A stretch of 64,000 nt of DNA, taken from positions 2,363,018 to 2,427,017 of the forward strand of contig NW_006497557.1 of NCBI RefSeq assembly GCF_000471905.2, given 5' to 3'. Shown here in pieces: positions 35,164 to 45,411 of this stretch. This stretch comes from Amborella trichopoda. Its lineage: Eukaryota > Streptophyta > Magnoliopsida > Amborellales > Amborellaceae. The position numbers were made by a program, and so were the translations under genes. Position 1 is the first letter of the stretch; every line of letters starts with the position of its first letter. Below the pieces are notes generated by a model. It was not told where the DNA came from. It ran no database searches and saw only the letters and a list, made by a program, of their open reading frames with translations.

Positions 35164-35574
35164 TTTGCCCTCAAGAGTAGGATCTCCCAGCAGAGTTAAG
35201 AAGCGAGGTTCGCAGTCTCCAAAATCAATTGGGGGTTATGTGTATCGCTTCTAAACACCTAAAGGAGTTCGTGCCTGAGACCAAGAGCTACCATGGGCTT
35301 GGAGTGAATGCACCTCAAACAAAAGCCAAAGATCCTACTGATTAGACTATTTACAGCAAGTAGGCTCATCACATTTTGAGAACAATGAATTATGAGCCCA
35401 TGTTCAATCAAACATTAAGCGGAGAAGAAGCAACTGCTCCCCCGTTCGAGGTCATTGAAGCTACAGTGACTTGTCATAAAACAAAGCAAGGTGTAACAGA
35501 GAATTCCAAAGAGACAGAAGATGAAGAGCCATCAGCCGGTTCCAGGATGGCAACAAGTCTTATACTCCTGTTTT
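35164..35574 (+). pseudogene. T4 unrecognised coding-like segment between linker and PMD
   Basis: One plus-strand frame with few stops reads through LPAELRSEVRSLQ, ASKHLKEFVPETKSYHGLGV and, after two stops, MNYEPMFNQTLSGEE (35385). I do not recognise a family. It could be the part between protease and RT, or a separate passenger. It ends where the antisense PMD homology starts. Confidence 0.3.
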
Positions 35575-36270
35575 TTCGAACAGGCCTGACAGCTTGGGAC
35601 GGAGCGTGAGTGACAGGGGGGAAACACACTTACTCTTCTTTCTTACCCCTGGTGGAGAACCAGTCGTCTCAAAACTCCTCCCGTGAGAAGAGTCGGTGGG
35701 AAGAGCACTATGAGGTCCACTCCTTATCAGTGCATTCAGGTCTTGGATCAGGTGCCCTTCATGACCAGGACCTTTCGACCTTCCTTCCATTCAAAGATAG
35801 AGATGAGGTTGTCAAAAAGGCTCCTTGTCCTCTTCTCCATAGAAAGAAATTGCGTTGAAGTTTCATTCATTGCTATCTCGTGAAGTATCATAAGAGCCTC
35901 CCAATTCCAAGGGTAGTCCAAGGTAAAAATCTCTCCAAGTTAAGGAGTCCTGAGAGTCCTCTTTTTCCTGATATCCTGGTGTCAACTGCAGTTCTCCCCT
36001 TTTCAGGGGTGATCAGCCTCCAAGTACCCTCGACAAGTAATCCTTCACCGCCACGCATAGGCCTCAGTCGCTCGAGCCCTTCTACAAAAATGTTGCACCA
36101 CATACTTGCCGACCTCAGTCATTTCTGAACATGTGGACCATGCGGTACAGATGTGCTCTAGCAGCCATGACTCACGAAAAGTCTCTAACTCTTCTTTCCT
36201 GCCAGTGTTCACTTTGCCATGGCATTTTTCAAAGAATACAAAAAAGGGACAACCTTGATCAAGCCGATGT
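35575..36270 (-). pseudogene. T4 antisense PMD fragment
   Basis: Minus strand, collinear with about 1450-2145 of the first copy: EGRSKGPGHEGHLIQDLNAL (35785) corresponds to KGRKVPSHEGHPIQDLKALL, and WSTCSEMTEVGKYVVQHFCR (about 36130) to the PMD C-terminal part at 2000. The T5 LTR cuts it off at 36270, inside the coding region, so the PMD core is missing. Stops and shifts are present. Confidence 0.7.
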
Positions 36271-39200
36271 GTTTGAAGACATTTTTCAGCACCTTGGTCT
36301 CTAATGCAGAATAAAAAGAGGAAGTCGGTCAATAAAGCCTTAACATATAGTGAAATTCCCGAAAGTCCCAAAATTTCCCCATAATGGGTCAAAATCTTTC
36401 TAAGAACTTCAAAAGGCCACCTGTCAGATTTCATCACAATCCGACATATCTAAGGTAGTGCAACCAAAGAAACAATTTCAAAAAAATCGACATCTAGCAC
36501 CCTGAAACGGACCCTGTAACTAGAACAATATTTTTGGTGTGTCAAATAGTTGTGGAAACACGTCCATTGGATCTGGTATGGTAAAAAAACCCTATGAGTC
36601 AAGTTTTGGCTTAATCGGACGCTACAGAACAAAGTTATGGGTAAAGACCAAGAAGGGATAGGCCGCACGCTATTCCCGTGCGGCCTCCCTACACTAATCT
36701 CCATTAAAGGAGGATGATATGCATAGTCTTGAGTAGCAACTTCAAAGGCCCGTATCTCACTCGTACTGAGTTAGATTGCTCTCAAATTCGGTGAGCTCAT
36801 TCGTCTCATCAAGCTGAGGAGTTTGATATGTGGCCGACCGATGATGATACCCGAGCAGGGATAAAACTAGAGAGAAGTTTATAATTCATTAAGATAGCTG
36901 CAAAAAATTCAACATCAGAACGCCTCGCTTGAGCAGCCAAATCACAATGCTCATGTACCCGATCGATGTGAAAACACTGGTATTATGTGCGTAAGGTTCG
37001 AGGCTCTCTCTAGTCTAAACCCTGCGTATGATGAACGGTTGGATTTCACACACAGAGGCGTCAAAACTGCAGTAAATTTCGATAAAAAACTCAAAAAAAA
37101 AAGTCTTCATCCAGACACGAAATCAAGCTATGTTTGTTGCCATGAGATCATGACAACATGCTTAGTGTGATTCAGCAAATAAATCAAAGAAAAACATCAA
37201 GCAAGTAGCACACTATCGATTCAAAGTTTTTGAGATTTATCCAAATTTCAAGTAACATGATCGTGACGAAAAAATGCGATCCATGGCTCGAAGTTGGTAT
37301 CAAATTGATCAACATGCTAAGCCATGCAAGAAAACAATCATCTTTAAGTCAAACAGGCACTAGAGCAACCCCGAATCATCCATAAAAGATCACGCAAGTT
37401 CCAGGGCAACAACATGGACTGTTTTAGAATTTCACACATTGTTGAGCAAGGGCACAACAGTCCTTTTGTACCCAATTTTAAAATTTCTTTTAATTCAATT
37501 AAATTGTAATTCTCATCAATTTAGGTAATGTTTGGGCTTACATCCATTTTGGGCCCAATTCTATATAAATATGCAAAGCCTAATTGTAAAAGGACCTTTG
37601 GTTCATTCTTGAGATTGATTAATAAAGTTTCAATTCTTGCTTAAGTTCGTGGGTGTGTCTTGGAGAGAGAGAGAGAGGAGAGAGAAGAAAAGGGTCGGTA
37701 CCTTGGTAAGGTAACTTCTTCTCTCCTCTTTTCTCTCTTTCTCTCTCCTCTTTTCTCTCTTATTTTTATATCTTTCTTTCTCTTCTTTGTTCTTTCTTTT
37801 CGTCTCTACCTTTTTCTCAATTCTTTCTTTGCCTCTCTCTTCTTTCTCTCTCTCTCTCTTTCCATCTCCTTGCCTCATCTCTATTTCTCTCTCTCGTCAT
37901 CCTCTGGTTTATCACTTTTATCTTTCCCTACACCTCTTTCTTTCTCCATTCACGCATGGCAGACCTATCTTTCGGTGCATGCCTTCTTGCTTTTGAGACA
38001 TGAACAGTGAGTTCGGCCTAGCCTGAGTGGCAGGCAGGACCTCTGTCAAAATTCCCTTCTCTTCTATCACAGCCGACGGAAGCATATGGCCGCTTGCGTT
38101 CTCTCTCTCTTTCCTCTCATTTGTCACAACTGGCGTAAACCTATCGCTGCCTGTGTTTCTTCTCTCTTTTCCTTTTGTCACAGCCAACGGAAGCATATTG
38201 TGGCCTGTGTTCTTCTCTTCTATCACAGCCGACGAAAGCATATCACTGCCTTTGTTCTCTCTCCTCTTTCTTATCACGGACGACAGAAAATAATTGTCTT
38301 CTATGTTCTTTCTCTCTCCTTTTTCTTCTGCCACAGATGGTGGAAGCCTATCACCGCCTGTGCTTTCTCTTCTTTTCCTTTTGCAACAGACGGTGGAAGC
38401 CTATTGGCATCTGTGCTTTCTCTCTCTTTTCCTTCTGTCACAGCCAGCAGAAGCCTATCTCTACTTATGTTCTTTCTCTCTCCTCTTTCTTCTCTCACAA
38501 TTGGTGGCAGCCTTTCATCGCCTGTGTTCTCCCTCTGCTCTTCTTTCTCCCGTAGACGGTAGAAGCTCATCGCCATCTAAGTTTCTCTCTCCCCATCTCA
38601 TTACCGTTTGTGTCTTCCTTCCTCTTCCTTCTCTTTCTTACTTCATCACTTTGCTTTTCCTTCTCTGCTTTCTCTTCCACCTTTTTTTCCCTCTATCTCC
38701 TCTCATTCTCTTTTTCTTCGCTCTCTCTCTGCCTTTCCTTCTATTCTTCTCTTCTTCTTCTTTCACTGATTTCTCTCTCACCTCGCTCTTCCTTTTCTTT
38801 TCCTTTCTTATTTCTCTTCTCCATCTTCTCTTCTCTCTCTTTCTGTTCTCTTTTCTTCCTTTTACTCTTTCATTTTATCAAAGGGGGTTTCAGGCTAGTA
38901 CTCCATGGTAGTCCTGTCGTCTAACAGTAACGTCGTTGTGTTGATCATAGTTATTGTGACCACTTTATTGTCACGATTGACTAGCCATTGTGTCAAGCTA
39001 GTCGATATTGGTAAAGTCGTCTAGTAGTAATTTTGTTGAGCCGGTCTGAGTTACTGAGGCCATTTTACTACCACGCTAGGTCAATTAACTATTAGTTTAG
39101 TGACTATGTCGGTCTCACCCCCTGATCAATTTCTTCTAATGTCAATCTTAATTCTCTCATTCTTCTCTTCTCCTTCATGAATGTGCACATATGTATATGT

Positions 39201-39541
39201 TCACCCAAGGGCAAGGTGGGGTACCTTGACCCACTTGCCTTGTAACATTTGCCATATGTGTGTGATTGCAAAAATAGGAGAATACAGGCCAAGGGAGGCA
39301 ATTCCAAACTAGTTTTATGACTGGGGGGATTTCTTTAAGACTTAAGAGGGTGCCCACATGAGCCAACCTGAGTAAGTCCCGAACCCACCTTAATTTCCTC
39401 TCTCATCGATTGGTATATCTTCCCTCACTCCTGAGCGAGGTTCCCGAGAGAGCGATCTCAAAGTCCGGAGTTCCCCCGAAACCCAAGACGCGTGCTGCTC
39501 GATCATCCAGATCTGAAGGACGTGATCGAGGCACCTAACCA
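36271..39541 (+). repeat. T5 5' LTR (Tat-like), complete, 3.27 kb
   Basis: The cleanest copy: TGTTTGAAGACATTTTTCAG to CCTAACCA. It has TATA at 37557-37570 (TCTATATAAATATG), a GA box (37661-37690), AAG|GTAACTT at 37708-37716, a pyrimidine tract (37716-37950), about eight 60-65 bp modules with CACAGCCGACGGAAGC-like cores (38035-38580), another pyrimidine tract (38585-38880) and the conserved 3' block (38884-39541). Where other copies have GATTGCAG this one has GATTGCAA (39263-39271). Inserted in the T4 PMD. Confidence 0.85.
37557..37570 (+). promoter_or_regulatory. TATA box of T5 LTR
   Basis: TTCTATATAAATATG, about 1.29 kb from the LTR start and about 90 bp before the GA box, at the same place as in LTR B, T2 and T3. 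Confidence 0.65.
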
Positions 39542-39544
39542 GCT

Positions 39545-39563
39545 TGGCGACTCCACTGGGGAC
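39545..39563 (+). promoter_or_regulatory. T5 primer-binding site
   Basis: TGGCGACTCCACTGGGGAC, three bases after the LTR end ...ACCA. Its complement ends GGAGTCGCCA, i.e. a tRNA acceptor arm with CCA. tRNA-Arg is the primer reported for Ogre elements and fits. Confidence 0.75.
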
Positions 39564-40736
39564 TTATTATCCCTTCATCGGGTCGTTTTGGATTTGCTAG
39601 TTTTTCCTTTGTTTTCAATCTTCACACACCACATGGCTTTTGCATTCTCTAACCCGTTTATCTGGAACGAGGATCTTCTCATCCCTGCATTCACTAGTGC
39701 CCCAGGGAACAAGTTCCTCAAACTTCGTTCTCAACCTTCCTTTTGAGCAAAGACCTAGTGTACAGCTCCCAGGTCTTAACCTGGATAGGCATAAGGAGGG
39801 ACTTAAAGATCCCTAACTCCCCATGTCCTAGCTTTAGTGCACCCTGCATTGGTAGCACATCTGCTGCCACTCACAGCATGCACCCTGTCACCGGCAAGTC
39901 ACTTGTCGGTAGTATTGCTGAGGTATGTCAGAAGGCTACCCAGTCCCTTGCTGCGAAAGGTAAAGAAGTTGCCATTGCCTCAGTGGGTCACAGCAAGGCT
40001 ACACCTCACATTCCTACACCACCACAAGTCTCTATCCTTAGAGGCTCAGTACATCGAGGTGGAGACCCTGGGGCCTCCACCTCTCGCACACACTATAAGG
40101 CTCATGGGTCATCCACTTAAGCCACACCTCGGGACAACTTTTATGTTACCACGAGTCAAAGTCTGGGATCAGGCCTCCCAAGGCCAGGTTCTGTGCACGT
40201 TATGCATTCTCATGCCACTACTAGGGGCAACGCCTTCGCTGCTTCAACACAAGTACACGGAAGATGACCCCTGCATCCTCCTACTCAGCACAAACTTGTG
40301 CACCTTGTTAGGGGCAGGCTTCCACCTATTCTCTTACAAACACTTACTCGGGGTTCTCGGCCTCCAAAGGCCAAACTATCTGTTCGAGCCTGGGCTGACC
40401 CTCAAGTCACTCATTGTCCTTCTTCAAGGGATGTACACGAGTCGCCATCACAGACAACCCCTCTCCCCCTACTCAAGCGTCCTTATGAGTCAACCCTGCT
40501 TTTACCTACTCCTTCTTTGGGCTTGCACCTCTAACCTTGGTACTCGAAGACCTTCCCCAAGAGTACCATTTTGAACTCGCCCCATCATCTCGATCATGTC
40601 CTTGGAGCCCATAAATGAGCTTGGGGAAAAGTCCTGATGGGAGATCAAATCCTTCATCCTCCCCAGCCTCGGACGCCCCCGTTCTTGGCCCTCATCCTTT
40701 GCTGCAGCTGATAGAGACAACTCTCTCTTGTGCAAG
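39564..40736 (+). pseudogene. T5 leader reading frame (ORF1-like), truncated
   Basis: 39743-40120 is open for 125 codons (RDLKIPNSPCPS, then ATQSLAAKGKEVAIASVGHS), and a second frame runs 39837-40574 (245 codons). The first frame matches the T2, T3 and T6 leaders in wording, so the longer one is probably a shadow. The homology goes on to 40736 (GAGACAACTCTCTCTTGTGC), where it jumps into the middle of the T6 LTR. gag and pol are absent. Confidence 0.5.
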
Positions 40737-41539
40737 TCACGACGCTCGCATACCCGATAGGCATGAAACCAATTGCATTATGTGCATAAGTTTCGTGGCC
40801 ATCTCTGGTCCGAACTTCGTGTACAATGAATGGTTGAATTTCACACACAGAGGTATCAAAGATGCTATAAATTCCGGTCGTCGGATTTCAAGATTCCAGA
40901 CAAAAACTCAAGACAACCAAATCTTCATCCGGACACGAAATAGAGTTGGGTTTATTGCAACGTGATCGTGACGGCATTTTCAGTCTAATTCAGTGAAGAA
41001 ATAATGAAGAAACATCGAGGAACGAACACACAATCGATCCAAAGTTTTCAAGACTCAAGCAAATTTCAAGTTTCATGATCATGGCTTAAAAACATGATTC
41101 ATGGCTTGAAGTTGGTATGAAATTGACCACTATGTTGAGCCCCATAAGAAAATAATCATCTTTCGATCAAATGAGCATCAGAACGACTCCAGATCAGTCA
41201 TGGATGGTCACACAAGTTGTCGGGCAGTAGTAGGGATTGTTCTAGAATTCCACACATTGTTAGACAGGGACAAAACAATCCTTTTGCACCCATTTTTATA
41301 GTTTTTTTAATTCAATTAAATTGTAATTATCTTCAATTCTAGGTAGTTTTTTGGCATAGACCCATGTTTTAGCTCAATTCTATATCAACAAGTAAAATCA
41401 AATTGTAAAGGACCTTCAGTTCATTTCACACAACAATCAATAAAATTCCAATTTCCTCTTGAAATCGTGGGTGCATCTTGAAGAGAGAGAGAGAGGAGAG
41501 AGAAGAAAAGGGCCGATACCCTTCAACAAGGTAACTTTT
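40737..41539 (+). repeat. T6 5' LTR, left part (first ~590 bp missing)
   Basis: Begins CACGACGCTCGCATACCCGA, which matches T2 LTR from about 13470, and runs through a decayed TATA (TATATCAACA, 41380), the GA box (41480-41508) and AAG|GTAACTT at 41528. D2 interrupts it there; the LTR continues at 52714. Confidence 0.75.
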
Positions 41540-41574
41540 TGTAAGGGCCATAATTTTCTCCCAAGCCAATGACG

Positions 41575-42320
41575 CCGCATGAGTAGAGAGTAGCACCGAT
41601 TGGATAACGAGAGAGTAGCACCGACTGGAGTAGCACCGGTTGGAGCAGCGTCGTCAGAGTAACAACGGTTGGAGGAACACCGGTAGGAGTATCATCGGTT
41701 GAAGTAGCATCGGCTGGAGTAGTGCTAGCTAGAGTAGCACCAGTTGGAGTAGTGCGAGCTGGAGTAGCACCGGCTAGAGTAGCACCAGTTGGAGCAGCGC
41801 CAGATGGAGTAGCATTGGCTAGAGTAGCGCCAGTTGGAGTACCACCAGTTGGAGTAGCGCCGGCTGGAGTAGCGCCGGTTGGAGTAATCTCGTTTAGAGT
41901 AGCCCTGGTTGGATATGAAGAGAGTAATGTCGGCTAGAGTAGTGGTGGCTGGAGTAGCAACGGCTGGAGTAGCGCCGGCTGGAGTAGAGCGGGCTAGAGT
42001 AGCACCAGTTGGAGCAGTTCTGGTTGGAGTAGCACCGGCTGGAAATGCACCGGCTGGAGTAGCGCTGGCTGGAGTAGAACCAATGAGAGCAGCACCAATT
42101 GGATTAGCACCGGCTGAAGTCGTGCTGATTGGAGTAGCGTTAGCTGGAGTAGCGCTAGTTGGAGTAGCGACGGTTGGAGTAGCATCGGCTGGAGTAATAC
42201 TGGTTGGATAAGGAGAAAGTAGCATCGATTGAAGCAGCACCAGTTGTATAAGGAGAGACTAGTGCCGGTTGGAGCAATACCTGTTGGATAAGGAAAGAGT
42301 AGCACCGGTTGGTGAAGTGC
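41575..42320 (+). repeat. 15-bp minisatellite GGAGTAGC(A/G)CCGG(C/T)T in D2 5' LTR
   Basis: About 45 units of GGAGTAGCNCCGGYT. The unit length is a multiple of three and has no stop in several frames, so it gives long artefact frames on both strands (GVAPA/GVAPV repeats on plus). Variation is mainly at CpG positions. Confidence 0.9.
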
Positions 42321-43197
42321 CGGGAGTGTCTTAGTCAAACATACAACCTCTGTACATGTCAAAGCCATCCGTACCTGTCAGAGCAATGAGTAATTTCGTC
42401 AGCCACAGTGTTTTGCAAGCAGCCTCTCTTTTTAAGCTTTAGGCAACACGAGTCGCTCTCATTTTTTTTTTTGAACTTTTCCCTGTCTTTTCCCAGCAAC
42501 TGTGCCCCTCTTTGGGCAATACTTTTGACCTAGTTGATGGTCTCCAAAAACCTTGAAATTACTGCCATTGGAAAGGTTTATGAATGTACTTAAATTTGTA
42601 TGTTTTGAGATTTTGGAAACTCTGCATGGATTTTCAGTTGTGACATGAAATGCGCAAACACGTCACTGCGCACAGTTGCAGGGAAATTTTCAGCAACTAA
42701 TGCCCACACTATACTGAGCTTTTGACCCATCAAATGACACCCAAATTTCTTCAAATCACTGTTTTTGTGTAAATAATTGTGTATTATCTCAAGGTTTTAT
42801 GTTTGGGGCAATCTGAGACTCCCCCTAAATCGGAAGCTACACTCTCGCAAGAGGGGCACATCACTATTATCTGCCATTGGGCTAATCTATGACCATGGGA
42901 TGCTAAATTAGTTGAATATATGCTAATTCTGAATGCCATATGACAAACTCCACGAGAATGCCATAAAGATATGTTAATGATGCCGTGTAAACTGTACTTT
43001 GTGAGAAAAGGGGCCACGAGCACGATAATGATGAAATGAATTAACAATGAATGCCAAATGCTACTGAGAAATCTTATGTGTAAATTCCCTGTGATAGCTT
43101 ATGAAATGCATGTCTTTTGCTAAATGCTATGATGTTATGATGAAATATGATTCATCTGTTATGAGGCAATGAATGACCACTTCTATATTGTTATTGA

Positions 43198-43362
43198 CCA
43201 CTACGGGGTGGGACACTCACCGGTAGTGGAGACTGTTATGATGATGTGATGAATAGCCATTGTTTATATTGATATTGGCCACTACGCGGTGGGACACTCA
43301 CCAGTAGTGGATGCTACTATGATATTGGCTGTTATGTGATGGGACACTCATCGGTAGTAAGG
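43198..43362 (+). repeat. Three hairpin repeats (CCACTACGCGGTGGGACACTC...GGTAGTGG) in D2 5' LTR
   Basis: Units at about 43199, 43279 and 43328. CCACTAC and GTAGTGG are perfect 7-bp complements in the first two; the third is decayed (GTTATGTGATGGG...GGTAGTAAGG). The 3' LTR has the same three at about 51584, 51667 and 51717. Confidence 0.75.
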
Positions 43363-44322
43363 AAAGAGTTGTCGACATATCCCCTAACCTGCATAATGAT
43401 AGGAACGGGTTAAGGGAGAGGATAAAGGGTCGCACCCTAGATTTATGAAATGATATGTGATTGATGCCTTGCAAGGTAAGGGTCTATTGAAACCCCAATG
43501 TGCTTTGGGGACTGTTTGAGTGTGTTGTGGGTATTACGAAGTGGATATCTCACTTGTCATTACCCTCTCTCATGTGTGATGGTAGAGGTCGTAAGCAATG
43601 AGATTGGCTTAGCTTGATGGATAAGGCCTCTACTGCGCGTGTAGGTGATTTAGGGAGTGCGTGGGTAATGATTGAATTTCTTTATAAGGAATGTTTAACA
43701 TTATAATGACGGAATGATTTATGATTTCACAAATTAAAGGCTTTGATCGCACTGTTTTAGTGATAACTGTTGTTTAAATGAAATGTTCATATTCACTGTC
43801 TTGACTTGATATGCATTTATGCTAAATTTTTACTTTATATTGATAAATTGTACTGTTGTCACATATGGATCAAACCATCACATCTACATAACACTAGACC
43901 TGCTTACTGGGATGTACACCTCATCTCATTATTTCTACTCTCCTTGTAGATTGATCGCGGAGGGTACAGGGATCGAAGTTCGTGTTTGGCAGTTGGAAGA
44001 CAAAGCTAGTGTTCTTGAAGAAGGTGCTTAAACCTCGTTTATGTCAGGGCTATTTAGCTCTGGTTATTTTTTGTTCTTGGTGGATATGTGTAATATTGGA
44101 AGATTTTTATATTATGGATTTTTGGTGTATGGAATTTCCTATGTTCATCTATTTGTTGAGTTATTGTTTTAGTTCTTTCCTATGTTTTGCTCAATCTCTT
44201 AATATAAAGGCGTTGAGTCTACTCTTTCCAGAGTGGCAAATGTTATATTGGTTCACGAACCCACGCTTGATCACTCGTCGCCGTGTTGGGTACAGTGATC
44301 GGGGGTAGGGTCGTGACAAATA

Positions 44323-44334
44323 TGGTATCAGAGC
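44323..44334 (+). promoter_or_regulatory. D2 primer-binding site (initiator tRNA-Met)
   Basis: TGGTATCAGAGC, the standard plant Ty3/gypsy and Copia primer site complementary to the 3' end of initiator tRNA-Met, four bases after the LTR end. Confidence 0.9.
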
Positions 44335-44432
44335 AGCTAGGAGAGAATTTTTAACTTAGGAAGTTTAGGAGAGTCTTTAGATTAGATATGGGGTAGACAA
44401 TTGATTGGGTGTTCTTGTGGCTAGGTTAAAGG

Positions 44433-45411
44433 ATGTCGAGAGCTCATAACCACAACGCGAGTTCTAATAATTAAACTACTGAGGCACTCGACAAGTTTTA
44501 TAGGACTTTGGGGGCTATGACCCAAATGATGAAGGAATCGATGCCAACTCAGTCTACCCCTACGCCCGAGCAGAATGACAGTAGTCTCTTGGAGATGTTT
44601 AGAATAATAGCACCCCCTACTGTTTTGGGGCATGGGTGAGTGGAGAAGGCTGAGAGGTGGAAGAAACATATATAGAAGATCATAGAGGTGTTACACTACT
44701 CAGATGAGCAAAACGTCAGGCTTGGGGCCTTTATGCTGGAAGGGGAAGCAAAATATTGAGGGGACTCGGTGAGGGAGGCTTGGATAGAGACAGGGATAGA
44801 GGTCACTCGAGAAAACTTCTTGACATTGTTTGACAAGAAGTACTTCCTTGATTCAGTCAAAGAAAGGAAGGAAGTAGAATTCATTGAACTTCAGTAAGGG
44901 GGCATGACCGTTGAATAATATGATGCCCGATTCGCAGACCTCTCTAGGTATGCACCCCACATCATAAATATCGAGGCACGAAAAGCAACTAAATTTGAGA
45001 GGGGCTTGCCACCAGACATCAAGAGTAGGGTGATGTTGGCTAATATAAAGTCGTATGCCCCGATGGTACCATGCTCTGAAGATGGAAAAAGACTGCGAGG
45101 GTCTTAGGTAAAGGGAGAAAGGAAAGAGGAAAGCAGTGCCGTCGGGAAAGTTTGGGAAGAAACCCTGGCAGTCTTCTAGGAGAAACTCTAGAGGGAGACC
45201 GTATCCACCTAACCCAAAAATTTCGAGGAGTCTTCTGGGCAATATAGACAATGACCGACGCCCGATTTGTACTTATTATGGGAGAAGCAACGACACTGCA
45301 GCGAAATACTACCGGAAGAAGAATGTATGTCTAAAATGCGACAAACCTGGCCACTGGGCGAAGGACTGCCCAATGATGAAGACCGAGGATCGTTCGAAGA
45401 CCCAAGAATGA
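44433..45411 (+). pseudogene. gag: D2 gag, degenerate
   Basis: Starts MSRAHNHNASS at 44433 and keeps one frame for most of its length, with stops at the positions of TAA/TGA/TAG near 44470, 44638, 44670, 44758, 44894 and 44918. The capsid part reads FLTLFDKKYFLDSVKERKEV and YDARFADLSRYAPHIIN, as in Tekay gags. After a shift, 45136-45411 holds CLKCDKPGHWAKDC, a complete CX2CX4HX4C zinc knuckle (about 45333-45375). The protease begins right after it. Confidence 0.85.

Larger units (their letters stand above)
41540..44318 (+). repeat. D2 5' LTR, 2.78 kb
   Basis: TGTAAGGGCCATAATTTTCT to GGTCGTGACA. It contains a 15-bp minisatellite (41575-42320), a T-run at 42460 and hairpin repeats (43198-43362). 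It lacks a ~550 bp stretch present in the 3' LTR (about 50305-50870) and has only one copy of the segment duplicated there. Open frames inside (for example 43819-44308) are not genes. Confidence 0.9.

Noticed and set aside
39837-40574. 245-codon frame as a separate gene
   Set aside because: It overlaps the leader frame that is matched by T2, T3 and T6; the product is His/Leu/Pro-rich without a recognisable domain, so most likely a shifted reading of the leader.
41722-42368. Long frames on both strands with five-residue repeats
   Set aside because: Produced by the 15-bp minisatellite in the D2 LTR; also at 48655-50167. No start context, domain or conservation of reading frame.
43819-44308. 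Open frames of 70 and 108 codons
   Set aside because: Inside the D2 5' LTR directly before its end and PBS; the same sequence in the 3' LTR is not open in the same way.
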